NCBI RefSeq assembly: GCF_047496725.1
Contig: NC_132977.1
Location: 13,326,573-13,390,572 of the forward strand
DNA from: Anoplolepis gracilipes
Taxonomy: Eukaryota > Arthropoda > Insecta > Hymenoptera > Formicidae
Direction: 5' to 3'
Length of the DNA stretch: 64,000 nucleotides
The notes below the pieces were generated by a model. That model had not been told where the DNA came from. It saw only the letters and a program-made list of their open reading frames with translations, and did no database searches. Below are positions 17,701 to 29,001 of the stretch, one piece after another. Made by a program: the position numbers and the translations under genes. Every line of letters begins with the position of its first letter. Within the stretch, counting starts at the first letter, position 1.

Positions 17701-20450
17701 AAGCATGACCAGGATCGGACCACGTTGCGCGCGCTATAATTCAGAAGGTGGGAGCCCTCAGCGACCACGGGTATATAAACGGGAGCACCGTGTGCTCAAA
17801 AATCAGAGTATTCAGTTCTCGCCTAGACAGTTCAGATCATTAGACAGTTCAGATCATATTTAGTATTCGGCTTTCGCCCGACAGTAAAATCTGTTGTACG
17901 GTTCGTTCCGACCATTCAGTTTTCGCATAATCAGTATTCGATCAGCAGTCAATACTCGATTCATACAGTACCCAGTAAATTCATTGTACGTACAGACAGT
18001 CATTTATACGATTTAATAATCGGTTATCCTTATAACATTCAATCATACATACGCTCTCGCAAGTTTTCGCGCAGTGTAATTAATATTATATCTTCGAATC
18101 AGTGGTTTCTAGTTCATTACGATATTATTCACACAAAATCATTAATTCAGAGAGACTTCGAGACTAGCATATCGCGAATACTATTAATTAGCCTTCAGTT
18201 CTTACGTTTACTGTCGTATAAATCTATTCTTGATTATTTGTATCCACTGTTACTATTATATTTCCTTTCTCTTTATCGATTTCCACGGCGCTCACAATAC
18301 ATATCGAATTCTATCTATCACTTTTAAGGATATTTTATCTAAATTTTCGTTTGCAGTGAATTACTTCTATCAACAATATAAGCGTATTATCTTTTCCTCT
18401 CCATGCAATTGTTAATGCCGCCTATCTATAATATCGTTTACGCGTCCGAAACTAGTCTGTGCGTGAAATCATAGTCGAAGGAAAGTTCTATTAACTAATG
18501 TTGTAATACTAATATTGTAGATCCACATTCTTGTGTACACCCGCGTTACAGTGTGCTTCCCAGTGGTTCCTGTAACACATAACAATTTAGTGAAGTGAGT
18601 ACGTTGTCGTAATTATTAAGATATATTCGTGTAATCATTAATCATATTGTTTACGTGTAATTACTCGAAATATACATACTTGTGTCAGTTCGCGGCCCCT
18701 GTCCATTCCGGGCGTCGGTCATCTTTTCGGTGTCAATTCTTCTCGCCGTTAACCTCTCGCGTCTATACCTGTAAATATAAAGACAAGCTTTCTATTCTAA
18801 TTTTAATATTGAAATTATCGGGCAAATTAGTGCTACTTATCTGACGAGGTCATCCTTCCTTCAAGCCTACTTCGGGCTCTCTCTTTCATCCTGCGGCGAC
18901 GCGCGCCTCCTCCAGGGCGTTCTTGTATTCCCTATAGCTTCTTCCTATATATATTTTTTTTTTTCTCTTTTCTTTCTTTCTTTTTTTTTCTTTTCTTTTC
19001 CCTTATCCGCTCACCAGTGGCAAGGTCCGCGACGTCCGCCTTGACATACCCAGAGCCTCAGATATCTGTAACTTATAATCGAAGAGATTAATATTTTATT
19101 CGGACGTCTTCATAGGGAATGTCATTAGACAGAGAGCGATAACCATTCTTACCTACACCGTAGGGCGCCTCCTCCAGGGCGACCTACATCCTTCCTACGT
19201 AGTGTGCCTCTTTCAGGGCGATTCTACGTCCCTTCTAGCAGTGCGCCTCATTCAGGGCGGCTCTGCCTTCATCCTTCGTAGTGCGCCTCCTTCAGAGCCG
19301 GACTACCCCTCTCTAGGTCGCACGCCTCTCTCAGGGCGAACGACTCTCTTCTCCGAGGAGCGCCTCTTTCAGGGCATTCCGCCTCCTAGCGTGCAGCGCG
19401 CCTCTGTCAGGGCGATCTGCCTCCTCTCAGTCCACGAACCGCGCCTCTGTCAGGGCGTCTCTCACAATTCCTCCGATCGCTCTTCTTGATCTAAAATATA
19501 GAATAAATATTAAATTAAAGTAAACTCATTAAGGCTCACCCTGTCCCCGCAACCCGTCAGATAAGGTCAAGTCAACTCGTTTACCAATTTACTTTAACGC
19601 ATGTTTTTTTTTCTTCACTTTTCTTTTTCTTTTTCCTTTTCATCACTCGCGTTACTATTACTAACCCCAGTCTATACCCCTCCGCGTATTCAACTATGGC
19701 GTCGATTATGATTTCGCTTACCTTCTTAGCTGCGTCATGGGTCGGTCACGTCGAGCAGGGCGTGCTCACCAATTGAAGCGCCTCATCCGGTCACTATACC
19801 AAGGCGGCTCCTACCTGCCGGTCCGAACAGCTGCGTCGCCACCAGGTAGTCAGAGCCCAGCATCCGTCGGGTATTTCACTTACCCTCCACCGGGAACCCA
19901 TACATCGGAGTCATCAACCCCTGACCAGCTACACGACGCCGTCACTCCACCGGCATCCAGTAGCGGGGTCGTCGCTTCCTCACATAGGCCCTTACCGCCT
20001 ATCGAATACCGTCCGTGGCCCGTGCCCCCGCCGTTGATAGACTTCGGGATTACGCAACCGAGGATCATTTCCTCCCAGGCTTTCTTCGGGCGAGTATGCA
20101 TCCTGTCGTCCGCTGAAGCACCTATCAATTCGCCTCCTGATAACCGTCCGTGATTTAATTGTCTAATCGTCTTGAAAAATATAATATAACTGTACATATA
20201 TGTTTATTATAAAATAATGATAAATACATAAAAATCAGTATACGTAAACAATCTGCATTCATTGTCTACTCACTTCACATCCTCCCTATTATCTATTACG
20301 TCCCGACCTCTAGTTTCCGGTGCACCGCTACGCTGATCGTGACAGGTTTACCGCTCGGCCACCGCGATCCGCGTACACCAACCATCGTAACCGCACCTCG
20401 CTCGCGAACGCAGAGGACGTAACAACTGGTGACAGCGGCGGGACGTAACA
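14721..20450 (+). repeat. 3' LTR of element A (5730 bp)
   Basis: It matches the 5' LTR at a constant offset of 14,443 bases, with no difference noticed. Internal landmarks: heat-shock element 17601-17623, TATA 17772-17779, hairpin array 19166-19457, proline-rich ORF 19737-20153, D-arm complement 20345-20363. It ends in a 26-bp unit copied from the PBS. TTGG follows. Confidence 0.95.
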
Positions 20451-20454
20451 TTGG
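20451..20454. repeat. Target-site duplication of element A, right copy (TTGG)
   Basis: It matches TTGG at 274-277 and directly follows the GTAACA end of the 3' LTR. Confidence 0.9.
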
Positions 20455-20717
20455 CGACTGTTTTAGATGACTGGTGGTGAAAGACTGACTCCGTCCGCAA
20501 GCTCGACTGACGTTCTGCGCTCCGTCCCCACTTTCGGGTCACCTCTCTCTAGGCGTCCGGTGGATCCAAGACTTCCCGGGTTGGCTTAATCGTCCGGTGG
20601 AGATGGATTCTTGCTCTTGGTGAGGGAACTCTCCGCCTTCGAAGACGTCAGAAGCGGTGAGCTCTTCTTAATCTTAAGTTGATATTCAGCGGTGAATATC
20701 AAAAGGCACGTTGTTAT

Positions 20718-20908
20718 AATATTTAGTTTCGTCGAGTCGCTGCGTCGAGAGATAGGCATAATATTCGATTTCACTGGTCTCTGCGTTGACATAATATTTA
20801 GTCAAGCTGAGTCTCTGCGTCGATAGATAAGAATAATATTCGGTTTCATCGGGTCTCTGCGTCAAGAGATAAGAATAATATTCGATTTCACTAAGTCTTT
20901 CTCGCCGT
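20718..20908. repeat. 42-bp tandem repeat, about 4.5 copies
   Basis: Units start at AATATT(C/T) at 20718, 20760, 20793, 20835 and 20877. Each carries a TTTC(A/G)TCGAGTC-like block and a CTGCGTCGAGAGATA-like block. One unit is 9 bp short. The spacing and sequence mark a degenerate minisatellite. No coding sense is apparent, and its role is unknown. Confidence 0.75.
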
Positions 20909-21968
20909 CGCCTATTGCGTCATCATGCGAATGAAAGGCTCTTTGTATTATAATAATTTCGCACTCTTATATTATAATTCTTTTTACAGCAAGAGAGACT
21001 TATTAATTTAACTATGGCAAGAGTTATTATTTGTTCTCAAAGTTATTATGTCTCATTATTAATATTTCTTTTCTTTTCACTTATTAATTTATGCTTTTAT
21101 ATTTAAATTTCCTTTAATTTTCTCTCTTGTTGTATCACATATTTCATCTTAACTTATCCGCTTTTATAATAGTATCTATATGGAAGATGCATTTTAATAC
21201 TGTTATTTCAATTTATAATTCCTTTCTATCGTGATTCCTTATGGTTTCACTTTAGCGTAGGAGACTAACTCTCCTTTACATATATATATATGAATATATA
21301 TATATATAGACATATATGTATAATACGTGTCATGCGTTATTGTTTTTAGAATATTACTTTTTCATCAATTACACTAAAAGAAAGTCTTCCATTTAGATTT
21401 ACATGTTGTTATACAAATGCAGCTTAATAATATTATTAAATAAATTAATTTATTTGGCGTATATATATGGTTCTCAATGCCAGTATGCATATGCCTTCCA
21501 AAATGTACTTTACTGAATAATATTTCTTTTTCTTTATTTTTTCTTTTTATTATACTTATGAAATGTAGGATTTATAAAGCGATTGTTAGTATGATTTAAC
21601 TCTAATATAATTGGTTTGCAAGTGTTTCTGTTACAATCGCGTAATTGAATTTCAACGATTCTGATGTTACAGTAATATTTTATTTCCATATATTCTAGCA
21701 AAGAGAATTTTAACTTTTATTTGGAAAATTAATATAGTAGTTTAATGATTACAAATATTTTTTTCTTATTTTTTTCTGATAAGGTCAGTATTATTTTGTT
21801 ATTACTTCTAAGTAAGCAATGTCCAATTTAATAGCTATATAATACTATGCTTGATTAAATATTTTATTAAGTTCAAGTTGAGATATATATGTATATCTCA
21901 TACCTTGTGTTCATATCTCCAGCGGTACGTTTATATTTTGAAAATTTAGTTTGAAATTTTTGGCGGGA
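20909..21968. other. AT-rich intergenic DNA, no feature supported
   Basis: About 1 kb of AT-rich sequence with a (TA)n run near 21280-21310. No ORF, RNA gene or repeat boundary is convincing. Its right end, GGCGGGACGTCACA (21962-21975), resembles the end of the long-LTR family but differs in sequence and is not claimed as an LTR end. The stretch joins the 5'-truncated retrotransposon that follows. Confidence 0.4.
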
Positions 21969-22632
21969 CGTCACACTGGAGGACTCCATTACCTGGGCGG
22001 AGATTGTTGCCGCAATCTCCGGGGAGGGTAAATGCGGGTTCTCGGACGTCAAAGTGGGAGCGTTCGTAAAGGCTCCCCGCACCGGCCTCAATACGGTGTT
22101 GGTGCAGTGCCCAATAGACGCGGCAAACAAACTGATACAGATGGGAAAAGTACCGATATCGTGGTACAAGCTACCCATCGAGCTGTTGCCGCGGCTCCCC
22201 CTCCGATGCTTTAAGTGCATGGAGGAGGGGCATGTGCAGCAGCAATGCGGCAACGACCGATCTTGTGCCAACCTGTGCTTCCGCTGCGGCAAAGAAAGCC
22301 ACAAGGCCAATTCCTGCTCCGAACCGAAAGTGCACTGCGCACTCTGTGCTGACCTTGGGGCACCCGCGGGGCACAGGATGGGGGGCTTGAATTGCCACCC
22401 CCCGAAAAAACTCAACAAGAAGAAGGCCAAATCGATTCCTTCCTCCAAAAAACCCACCCCGTCGGCAGGAGAGGTGAAGGAGGGAATCGATAAGGAGAAC
22501 CCAAGTCCGTCCCTGATGGAGGTCGTTGTGGGAGAAATCCCACAAGCAAAGCAAACAGTCCCAGTCGAGTCTGCGCTCGCGCCGATGGACACATCGGAGT
22601 GTCGCAAGCGGCGCACGGACTCGGTCAGGTAA
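21969..22632 (+). pseudogene. ORF1 (gag-like) of a non-LTR retrotransposon, 5'-truncated
   Basis: An open frame that enters without a start codon near 21975. It encodes three clustered Cys motifs: CFKCMEEGHVQQQC and CFRCGKESHKANSC (both CX2CX4HX4C), and a third, CALC, followed by HRMGGLNC. This triplet, and the HRMGG signature, are typical of ORF1 in R1/TRAS-type elements, where the protein binds element RNA. A Lys/Pro-rich tail ends at a TAA. The N-terminal half is missing, consistent with 5' truncation during target-primed reverse transcription. ORF2 follows downstream. The gag-like ORF at 29002 has the same architecture, so the two are relatives but not copies. Confidence 0.8.
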
Positions 22633-22855
22633 GGAAACGAGAATGGTGCGGGAAGCAAAGTGCTTTGCTCCGACTCCCCCAAACCTCAAAGGATGCCACG
22701 CTTAGGTCCTAAGCGAGGTAACGAAAAAGAAGACACCCTTACCCCGGGCGCAATTGAGCCCGTAGGTAATGCGCCATCGAACGAGGATGGAGCCCCCCTT
22801 CCACGGCCACGTGGTGCGGGGTCTGAAACGACGGTGGCTCTTTCTACCGACGTCA

Positions 22856-25038
22856 ATGAGGGCCTGTAAATTACTACAGGCTAATATTAACCACGCTCGG
22901 CGGGCGCAATATTTACTTCTGCAGACTATCGCCGAGCGTGGTATAGGACTGGCGATCGTGTCGGAGCCGTACCGATCCCCTTCAAACTATCCTAATTGGA
23001 GGGTGGACGGCTCTGGCACGGTTGCGGTCATACGCGGTACGGACAACCACAATCCCCCCTGCTCCTTACTTAAGTCAGGAAAGGGGTATGTGGCTGTGAA
23101 ATAGGGATCCATCGCGGTAGTGGCGTGTTACGCACCGCCTAATTAAGGCTTCTCCCAATTTGAACTGCACCTGGAGGAGTTGGAGCACTGCATACGCAGC
23201 ATTCTCCCCCAGAATGTGGTGGTGGCCGGTGACTTTAACGCCAGAGCGCAAGCCTGAAAGACCGGCTCACTACCCCCAAGGGAGAGGTTTTACTGGACTG
23301 GATGGGGGCTCTCGGGCTATGCCTACTAAACACCGGCAACGAGCCTACGTGCGACCGGCTGCTGCAAGGGGCGTCCATAGTGGATTTTACTATGATAACC
23401 CCCTCCGCGGCACGCCTAAATTGGTCATGGGGGGTGGTCGACCAAAAGACTCTATCGGACCACCGATATATCGAGTTCGGTTGCACCACCTTTAGCCCGA
23501 GAGTCCGACCGGCGGTGCGCCACCGCCGCGATGGAACCTAAAAAAGTTAGACCCGGATAGGTTGACGGCGGCCGTCCAGGCCATCATTTAACAACACCAT
23601 CCGCCAGAGAAGAGAGTGGGGAGCCTGGTGGAAAATGTCGCGCGCCTGGTAGACTCGATCACACAGACGTGCGACTTCTCCATGCCCAAGAGCAGGCCCC
23701 ACTAGCGCCGGGCTGCGTACTGGACGGAGGAGATCGCTTCTCTTCGCCGCTCCTTCGTCGAGGCCAAAAGACTCCACAAACGCGCCCAGCGCCGTGGTGA
23801 CGAAGCCTGGAAAGCCGAGGCACTCAGCGACTACCGGTCCGCTTGAGTGGCGCTGAATGTCACCATTCGCTCTTCCAGGGCGAGATCGTGGGACGAATTG
23901 ATCGCGTCCCTAGACGCCGACCCATGGGGGCGCCCGTATAAGATAGTGACAAATAAACTTCGTCATTGGGCGCCCCCCGTGACGGAAACCCTCCTCTCGA
24001 AATCCCTGGACCAAATAGTCGGGACCTTGTTCCCGCCGAAACCCGATCCTCGAGGTCTCAACTGGAACAGCGGCGCAGCCGAGGCCTGGTCCAGGGATCT
24101 CGAAATCACCGAGGAGGAGTTGAAGGATGCCGTCCGAGGGGTTAAGAACAACAAGGCCCCTGCCCCGGACGGCATCCCAGGGCGCGTTTGGAAGCTCGTC
24201 TTGGAGGAGACAAACCTATCCGGGTGGCTACGAGGCATCTTCAATAGATGCTTCGCGGAGGAGGAATTCCCCCCAACGTGGGGAAGGGCCAAGTTGGTTC
24301 TTCTCCACAAGGGCGATAAGAAGAAGGGTGACCCGTCATCGTAATGGCCAATTTGCCTGCTGGACGAGGTCGGCAAAATATACGAGAGGATTCTCGTTTG
24401 CCGACTCGTCCAGCATCTGGCGCGCGATGAGGTCCCTTTCTTTCACGAGGAACAATACGGCTTTCGTGAAAGCAGGTCTACGGTGAACGCCGTACTGCGC
24501 GTCAGGGCCCTCACGGAGTCAGCTGTGGAACGCGGGAGGGTAGCGTTGGCCGTCGCTTTGGACGTGTCCAACGCCTTTAACACCCTCCCGTGGAAGGCAA
24601 TCGGGGACGCGCTTAACACCCACCGCGTCCCCGAATACCTCGTGAGGGGTATTCAGGCCTACTTCGGTCACCGTAGGCTCGAATACAAAGACCAAGACGG
24701 CCAGGGTCACACCCGTCGCGTGTACTGCGGGGTCCCACAAGGCTCGGTGCTGGGCTCGCTGATGTGGAACCTCGGGTACGACGGGGTCCTCCATACCGCT
24801 CTCCTCTTCGATTGCCGGGTCATCGGATATGCCAACGATACCCTGCTGGTAGCCGAGAAGAACAACTGGGGGGAAGTCCTAAACAGGGCTAACAAAAAGG
24901 TGGCAAGCCTCGTGAGGGCCATAAGCCGGATTGGCCTGAGGGTGGCCTTCAGCAAGACCGAGGCGGTCTTCTTTTTCGACCTGGGGAGCCTCCCCCATCT
25001 CTCGACTAGATGTTGACGGTACTGTTGTCCCAGTGAGG
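22856..25038 (+). pseudogene. ORF2 (endonuclease and reverse transcriptase) of a non-LTR element, broken
   Basis: An endonuclease domain opens at ATG 22856 (LLQANINHARRA, later VVVAGDFNAR and SDHRYI) but is cut by stops near 23102 and 23143 and by frameshifts. RT follows in one frame from 23847, with a stop at 24342-24344 in the conserved block ending PICLLDEVGKIYERIL. Then come ALDVSNAFNTLPW and GVPQGSVLG. The catalytic YADD appears as YAND (24828-24839), the first Asp replaced by Asn. Coding similarity continues to 25036 and stops in mid-domain where TTAGG repeats begin, so the thumb and C-terminal region are missing. The gene is dead. Motifs and ORF1 partner place it in the R1/TRAS group. 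Confidence 0.85.
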
Positions 25039-25083
25039 TTAGGTTAGGTTAGGTTAGGTTAGGTTAGGTTAGGTTAGGTTAGG
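25039..25083 (+). repeat. Telomere-type array (TTAGG)9
   Basis: Nine perfect TTAGG units, the arthropod telomere repeat, with the G-rich strand on plus. On the left the array joins truncated RT coding sequence; on the right it joins the start of the 6.2-kb telomeric unit. The orientation implies that the chromosome end was to the right when it was made. Confidence 0.95.
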
Positions 25084-25290
25084 TTGGAGTTCGGTGGTGT
25101 CTGGCGTCAAGAGCAGACGTGTCGGAAGTCGCTCCGCCAAGACGGCCTATTAGAGACGATAATAAGTGCATCTCGCGCTTTGAATTGTGTTTGAGGTTGT
25201 CCGCGGCAATAAATAGCTCGCAAATATATACTTTTTAATAGTGCAGTGATAGTTAATTAAATAAAATTAACGAAAATTGTTTCTTCATGA

Positions 25291-25880
25291 TGACGTGTCG
25301 CCGCGGCCACGCGGGCCGTAATTAAGAGAAAAGAGGTCTATTATGGACTTTCATTCAGAAAAATTACTCTACAACTACAGAAGAGTATTAGAAAACGAGG
25401 TGACGCGGTGTTGTACGCGGAAAGTGTCTCTTTTGTGTGTTTTACGTGGAAAAGTGGTTGCCGCGTATGTGGATGACGCATGACGTCACGTCCACGTCGA
25501 CCGCTTGCGTTGCGGTAAGGGGCTGTTAATTGACATTAACTTGGTAATCTATAGACACCAGTGAGAAATATAGACACAAGAAATAAATAATAGTGCGTGT
25601 TTTGCTGCAAGATAATTGTTTATTGCTCAATTGGTGTTAATTTGATAAACGAGCACCACGGTGACGTCATGGTGACGTATCTCCTGCTCTCAATGACGTG
25701 GGGTCCGTATGTGAGATAGTGTGGTGATTTTTATCAGGAGTGAGCATAGGGGAATGTGAGACAGGGTGCTTGAAGGTGCAACAGAGAACAGAACAGTTAC
25801 ATCTAGTGACAATATGGGATGTACTGAACATAAGACAGAGAATGTAAGAAGTAAGATGAAGTGGCAGTTATTGACGTGCG
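25291..25880 (+). promoter_or_regulatory. Cluster of CRE/ATF-like sites (TGACGTCA)
   Basis: Two perfect palindromic TGACGTCA sites (25481-25488 and 25662-25669) and several TGACGT or TGACGC half sites (for example 25291, 25402, 25473, 25673, 25694, 25872) fall within 600 bp of the unit's 5' end. Non-LTR elements carry internal promoters near the 5' end, so this is a candidate. Copy 2 has the same cluster (palindromes at 31758 and 31939). Confidence 0.5.
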
Positions 25881-26562
25881 TTCAATTTTATACGTCGCCA
25901 TCTTTGAATATCTACCTTGGGAACCAATAAGACTTGTGATACTAGTGAATACAGTGACACTAAGGACCAACGAAATACGGACGGCTAAACAGAACTATTA
26001 AAATGGAGGGCCAATGAAGGCTAACGATACATGAGGACAAGCAGTGTGAATGGTGAAAACATTTATATAGCGGCGGAATACAATATTATTATACCACAGA
26101 CCTTCCACAATAAACATGAACTACAATGCATGATTTGTTAAAAGGTTTTGATAAAAATAGGACTATTGTTTATAAAATAGTGAACTCTTAGTAAAAATAT
26201 AAAAAGAGAGGGATAGGATACGGGTAACATAAAGAAAACGTGTACAAGTGGTTAGTTTGTATATTGTGTGCCGAGATGCAATGGCCCTGGCCGCGGTGCA
26301 ATGGCCCTTGTGCTTTCATTTTGTTAACTAGAGGATATAAATAAAAAACAGATTAGTTAAAATTTATTTATAAAATATTTTCTTCGTTTGCTGCGGTCTG
26401 AAATTCTTGAATGTTGTTTCTTTCCGACGCCAATAGTAACCTAGAAAATCACAGAGTTGAGGTTATAAAACCTGTCACTTTTGACTTTCATTGAGTAGTG
26501 TTACGTGTCTTTAATGACCTTTTGTTATCACTACCATCCGCATGATTTTCGGCCTGAAGCTG

Positions 26563-28317
26563 CTAAACACCCTGCGGGAGGAGAATCTGGATGTAGTGAA
26601 GGACTGATTCCAGACTCGGCCAAAAGCGTCCGACCGTGGGTGACGCGTCGATCAAAATCGTCGGAGGGACTTGCCTTCTGGATGATCGGGCGTGCTCGGT
26701 CTCGTCCGTTCTCTCAGGGAACTGCACGTAGATCCGACGGGCGCCCGGAGCCCTTCTCAATGATCGCACGTTTGGCTCATCGCGGCGGCGGCTTCCTTCT
26801 AGTGCATCCTCCTCTTCCGCCGGCTTCACGGGCTGATATCCTGGAAAATTGTGGGAAAAGACATTAGTATAACACACGACAATAATAGACGATAATAATT
26901 ATAGACAACAGTGTTAGATTATAGTTAATATAACAGTTATGTAATAATAGATGATTATAAGTTAAGATACTATAACATCATTAATAATACTCACCGCTCT
27001 TTCTTTAATTAGTGGCAAAAGCAGGCCGGATTGTTTGTAACAATAAAACCATCGTACATTATATCTCCTGAAATAGAATAAGACAATATTAATTATTATA
27101 ACAGCGAATAGCAGAGGCTAAATATACGATTAAGGAGTAACACGTATCTTGAGGTTGTACATTCTTGTTGTGACGGGTCATAGGTTGGGAGCATAATTCT
27201 GGCAAATGCCTGTTCCTTGTAATGGCCAGCCTCACACAATAATCCTCTGCAATAAAGTAGATGAAATAATTGTTGACGATGAGTATATTCCTTCAATGAT
27301 TTTGCTGGATACCTGTAAATAAAAATAAAGAAGAATACTATTAGTATTAATATAATACATATGATATCAATTAGGAATAATATGTACTAGTACATACAAT
27401 ATTGGTTGACAAGAGATACTTAGCCTCCGAGGTTAAGGTCCCTTTCGATGACAGCTGAGATGGTTATGTTCGGCTTCATTCATTGAATACAGGACAATGA
27501 AATGAACAGAAGCATCAAATTGGATATAGGGCGGTGTATTGTGTGTGGTAAATTCAACATTAAACAAACAATATACAATAATAATTAACAGACGAATACT
27601 TACGGTAGTGATAACGCCATAATCTGTCACCGTTGATGAGTCGATGATCTTGTCATTCTCTCCGGTGCTGGGCAGAAAAGTAGTGATCTGTAAATAACCG
27701 TTAGTCGTGGGTTATTTATGAAGATACATTGGAAATATTGTATTGCGTAAATTGTTGTAATTACGTACAAATTGAATAAAACCGGATAATACTGTTGTTG
27801 ACAATTCTCCGTTATTGTCGATGCGCCTTCTGGTGCATCTGATGCATGCTCCCTGCGTCACAACAGTGGACGATAGCAAACACCTGTAAACGCATACAAA
27901 ATTAGACAGAGATATGTTATATTAAATAATCAATTATATATTTACCATTGTGTACTCGACACTGTTGACGAGTAGATAGATAAATGATCCTCTCCGGTGG
28001 TTGATGTCCTCGGTACTCCTGAAGAAGGAATCAACTAATATGGTGAATAATAACATAGACGCTATAAGCTCTGTATCTTGTATAGATATTCAGTGATACT
28101 TACTTTAGACTGTGATACTTGCCATGACGGGTGCAACGGTGCACGTCGCTGACATCGCGATGATTAATAAAGCTTCGTGAGACAGCTGGCACTTGGTGTT
28201 TTGTCGGGTGCTGTCGGGCGCTCGCGGGTGCGGATGACTTCCGGAGGTCGCCCTGATGGACTCGATACGCAAGAACATTCTAACTCGAAATAAATAACGG
28301 ATTATGTCGATTGACAT
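26563..28317 (-). CDS. Probable eight-exon antisense gene in the telomeric unit, function unknown
   Basis: Minus-strand exons inferred in order: 28119-28317, 27946-28018, 27769-27883, 27604-27687, 27398-27454, 27236-27312, 26995-27067 and 26563-26832. All seven introns begin GT, end AG and are 62-168 nt long or similar. Reading phases join at every junction, giving about 315 aa. Several splice sites are strong (CC|GTAAGT at 27603, GCG|GTGAGT at 26994). Exons 2 to 6 share a Ser/Thr-rich style with a recurring TGE(D/N)...SSTV-like pattern; the last exon is charged (PVKPAEEEDALEG). No family is recognised. Weak points are the exon 1 donor (a stronger GTAAGT lies 16 nt further but would include a stop), the exon 5 acceptor, and the use of the second AG for the last exon. 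Confidence 0.4.
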
Positions 28318-29001
28318 GTGGAAGCGACGCGATCGTAACGCCGTCGGCCATCTTGGGTGAGTGATATAGTCGCGGTCAAAATATCTCGCCTCGACAGTCG
28401 CGATAGTAAGTTCGCGATGCGCTAACGGTTAAGGCGAGCTAGCATGAGTGCGTTCAGAAGTAACTAGATGGGAAAATAATGTTTCGTAATATCTTGAGAC
28501 TTTGAACTTGGATTAGGAAATTAGATAGAAGTTAGTGTTCACCATTGCGTAGCGACCTTGAAGCCGCATACCATTGGTGCAAAATTCAGAGGTTGCGCAA
28601 TAACGCTGGGGGACTTTCCTTGGATGCGCAGTCGGATTTTTGGAGTCCCATGGAACTCCCCCAGTTATCCCTGGATCCAGAATCCGACTATCTATGCGCA
28701 GTAATTTTGAGGTAAGGAATTTGCATGCGCGTCAGCATACTTGTGATCAGGAACTCTAAATAAGGGTCATGGTATGGTTAGTTTCGCGTTTTTACGAAAA
28801 CTGAACATTTGTGGTGCGCAATTGACATAGACGATCATTAGGGGCGCACACCAGGTGCAAGGGCCTTATATTTCTTCCCTCTTTTACCGGTCATTGCGCA
28901 TGTAGTATAATTAATTAGATAGGTGCCTAAATTATTAGTATGGTTTAAGGCTTTGAACGAGTTTGAGTTGTATCGACCAGTTGACTTATTTGTAAGACAT
29001 A
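28318..29001. other. Divergent intergenic region between antisense gene and gag
   Basis: It holds a minus-strand ATG in a good context at 28349-28351 (a 23-codon frame) and two interlocking inverted repeats (28606-28688). It also includes the leader of the gag-like ORF. As the two genes diverge from here, a two-way promoter is likely. No clear TATA box was found. Confidence 0.4.
28606..28688. repeat. Two interlocking inverted repeats
   Basis: CTGGGGGACTTTCC (28606-28619) can pair with GGAACTCCCCCAG (28652-28664) with small imperfections. GTCGGATT (28631-28638) is the exact complement of AATCCGAC (28681-28688). The second stem begins inside the loop of the first, so the two are alternatives or could form a pseudoknot in RNA. 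Confidence 0.55.

Larger units (their letters stand above)
278..20450 (+). mobile_element. Element A: complete gypsy-type env-bearing LTR element
   Basis: This 20,173-bp element has LTRs at 278-6007 and 14721-20450. Both begin TGTCAC and end GTAACA and are 5730 bp long; I noticed no difference between them. The 8.7-kb interior carries PBS, gag, pol, env and a polypurine tract in retroviral order. A TTGG target duplication flanks it. Pol order (protease, RT, RNase H, integrase) and the GPY/F tail place it in Ty3/gypsy. All three reading frames are open, so the copy is probably young and possibly competent. The LTRs together exceed the interior, which is very unusual for this superfamily. Confidence 0.95.

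Noticed and set aside
21962..21975. GGCGGGACGTCACA as the end of another member of the long-LTR family
   Set aside because: Only about 13 bases match, no PBS of the right form follows, and no LTR start could be found upstream. The resemblance may be chance.
25039..25083. Direct repeats as a possible CRISPR array
   Set aside because: The 5-bp TTAGG units have no spacers, and the context is eukaryotic; these are telomere repeats.
26505..26867. Plus-strand 120-aa ORF in the telomeric unit
   Set aside because: It lies opposite the last exon of the minus-strand gene, whose splice sites and phase fit better. The plus frame has no recognisable domain.
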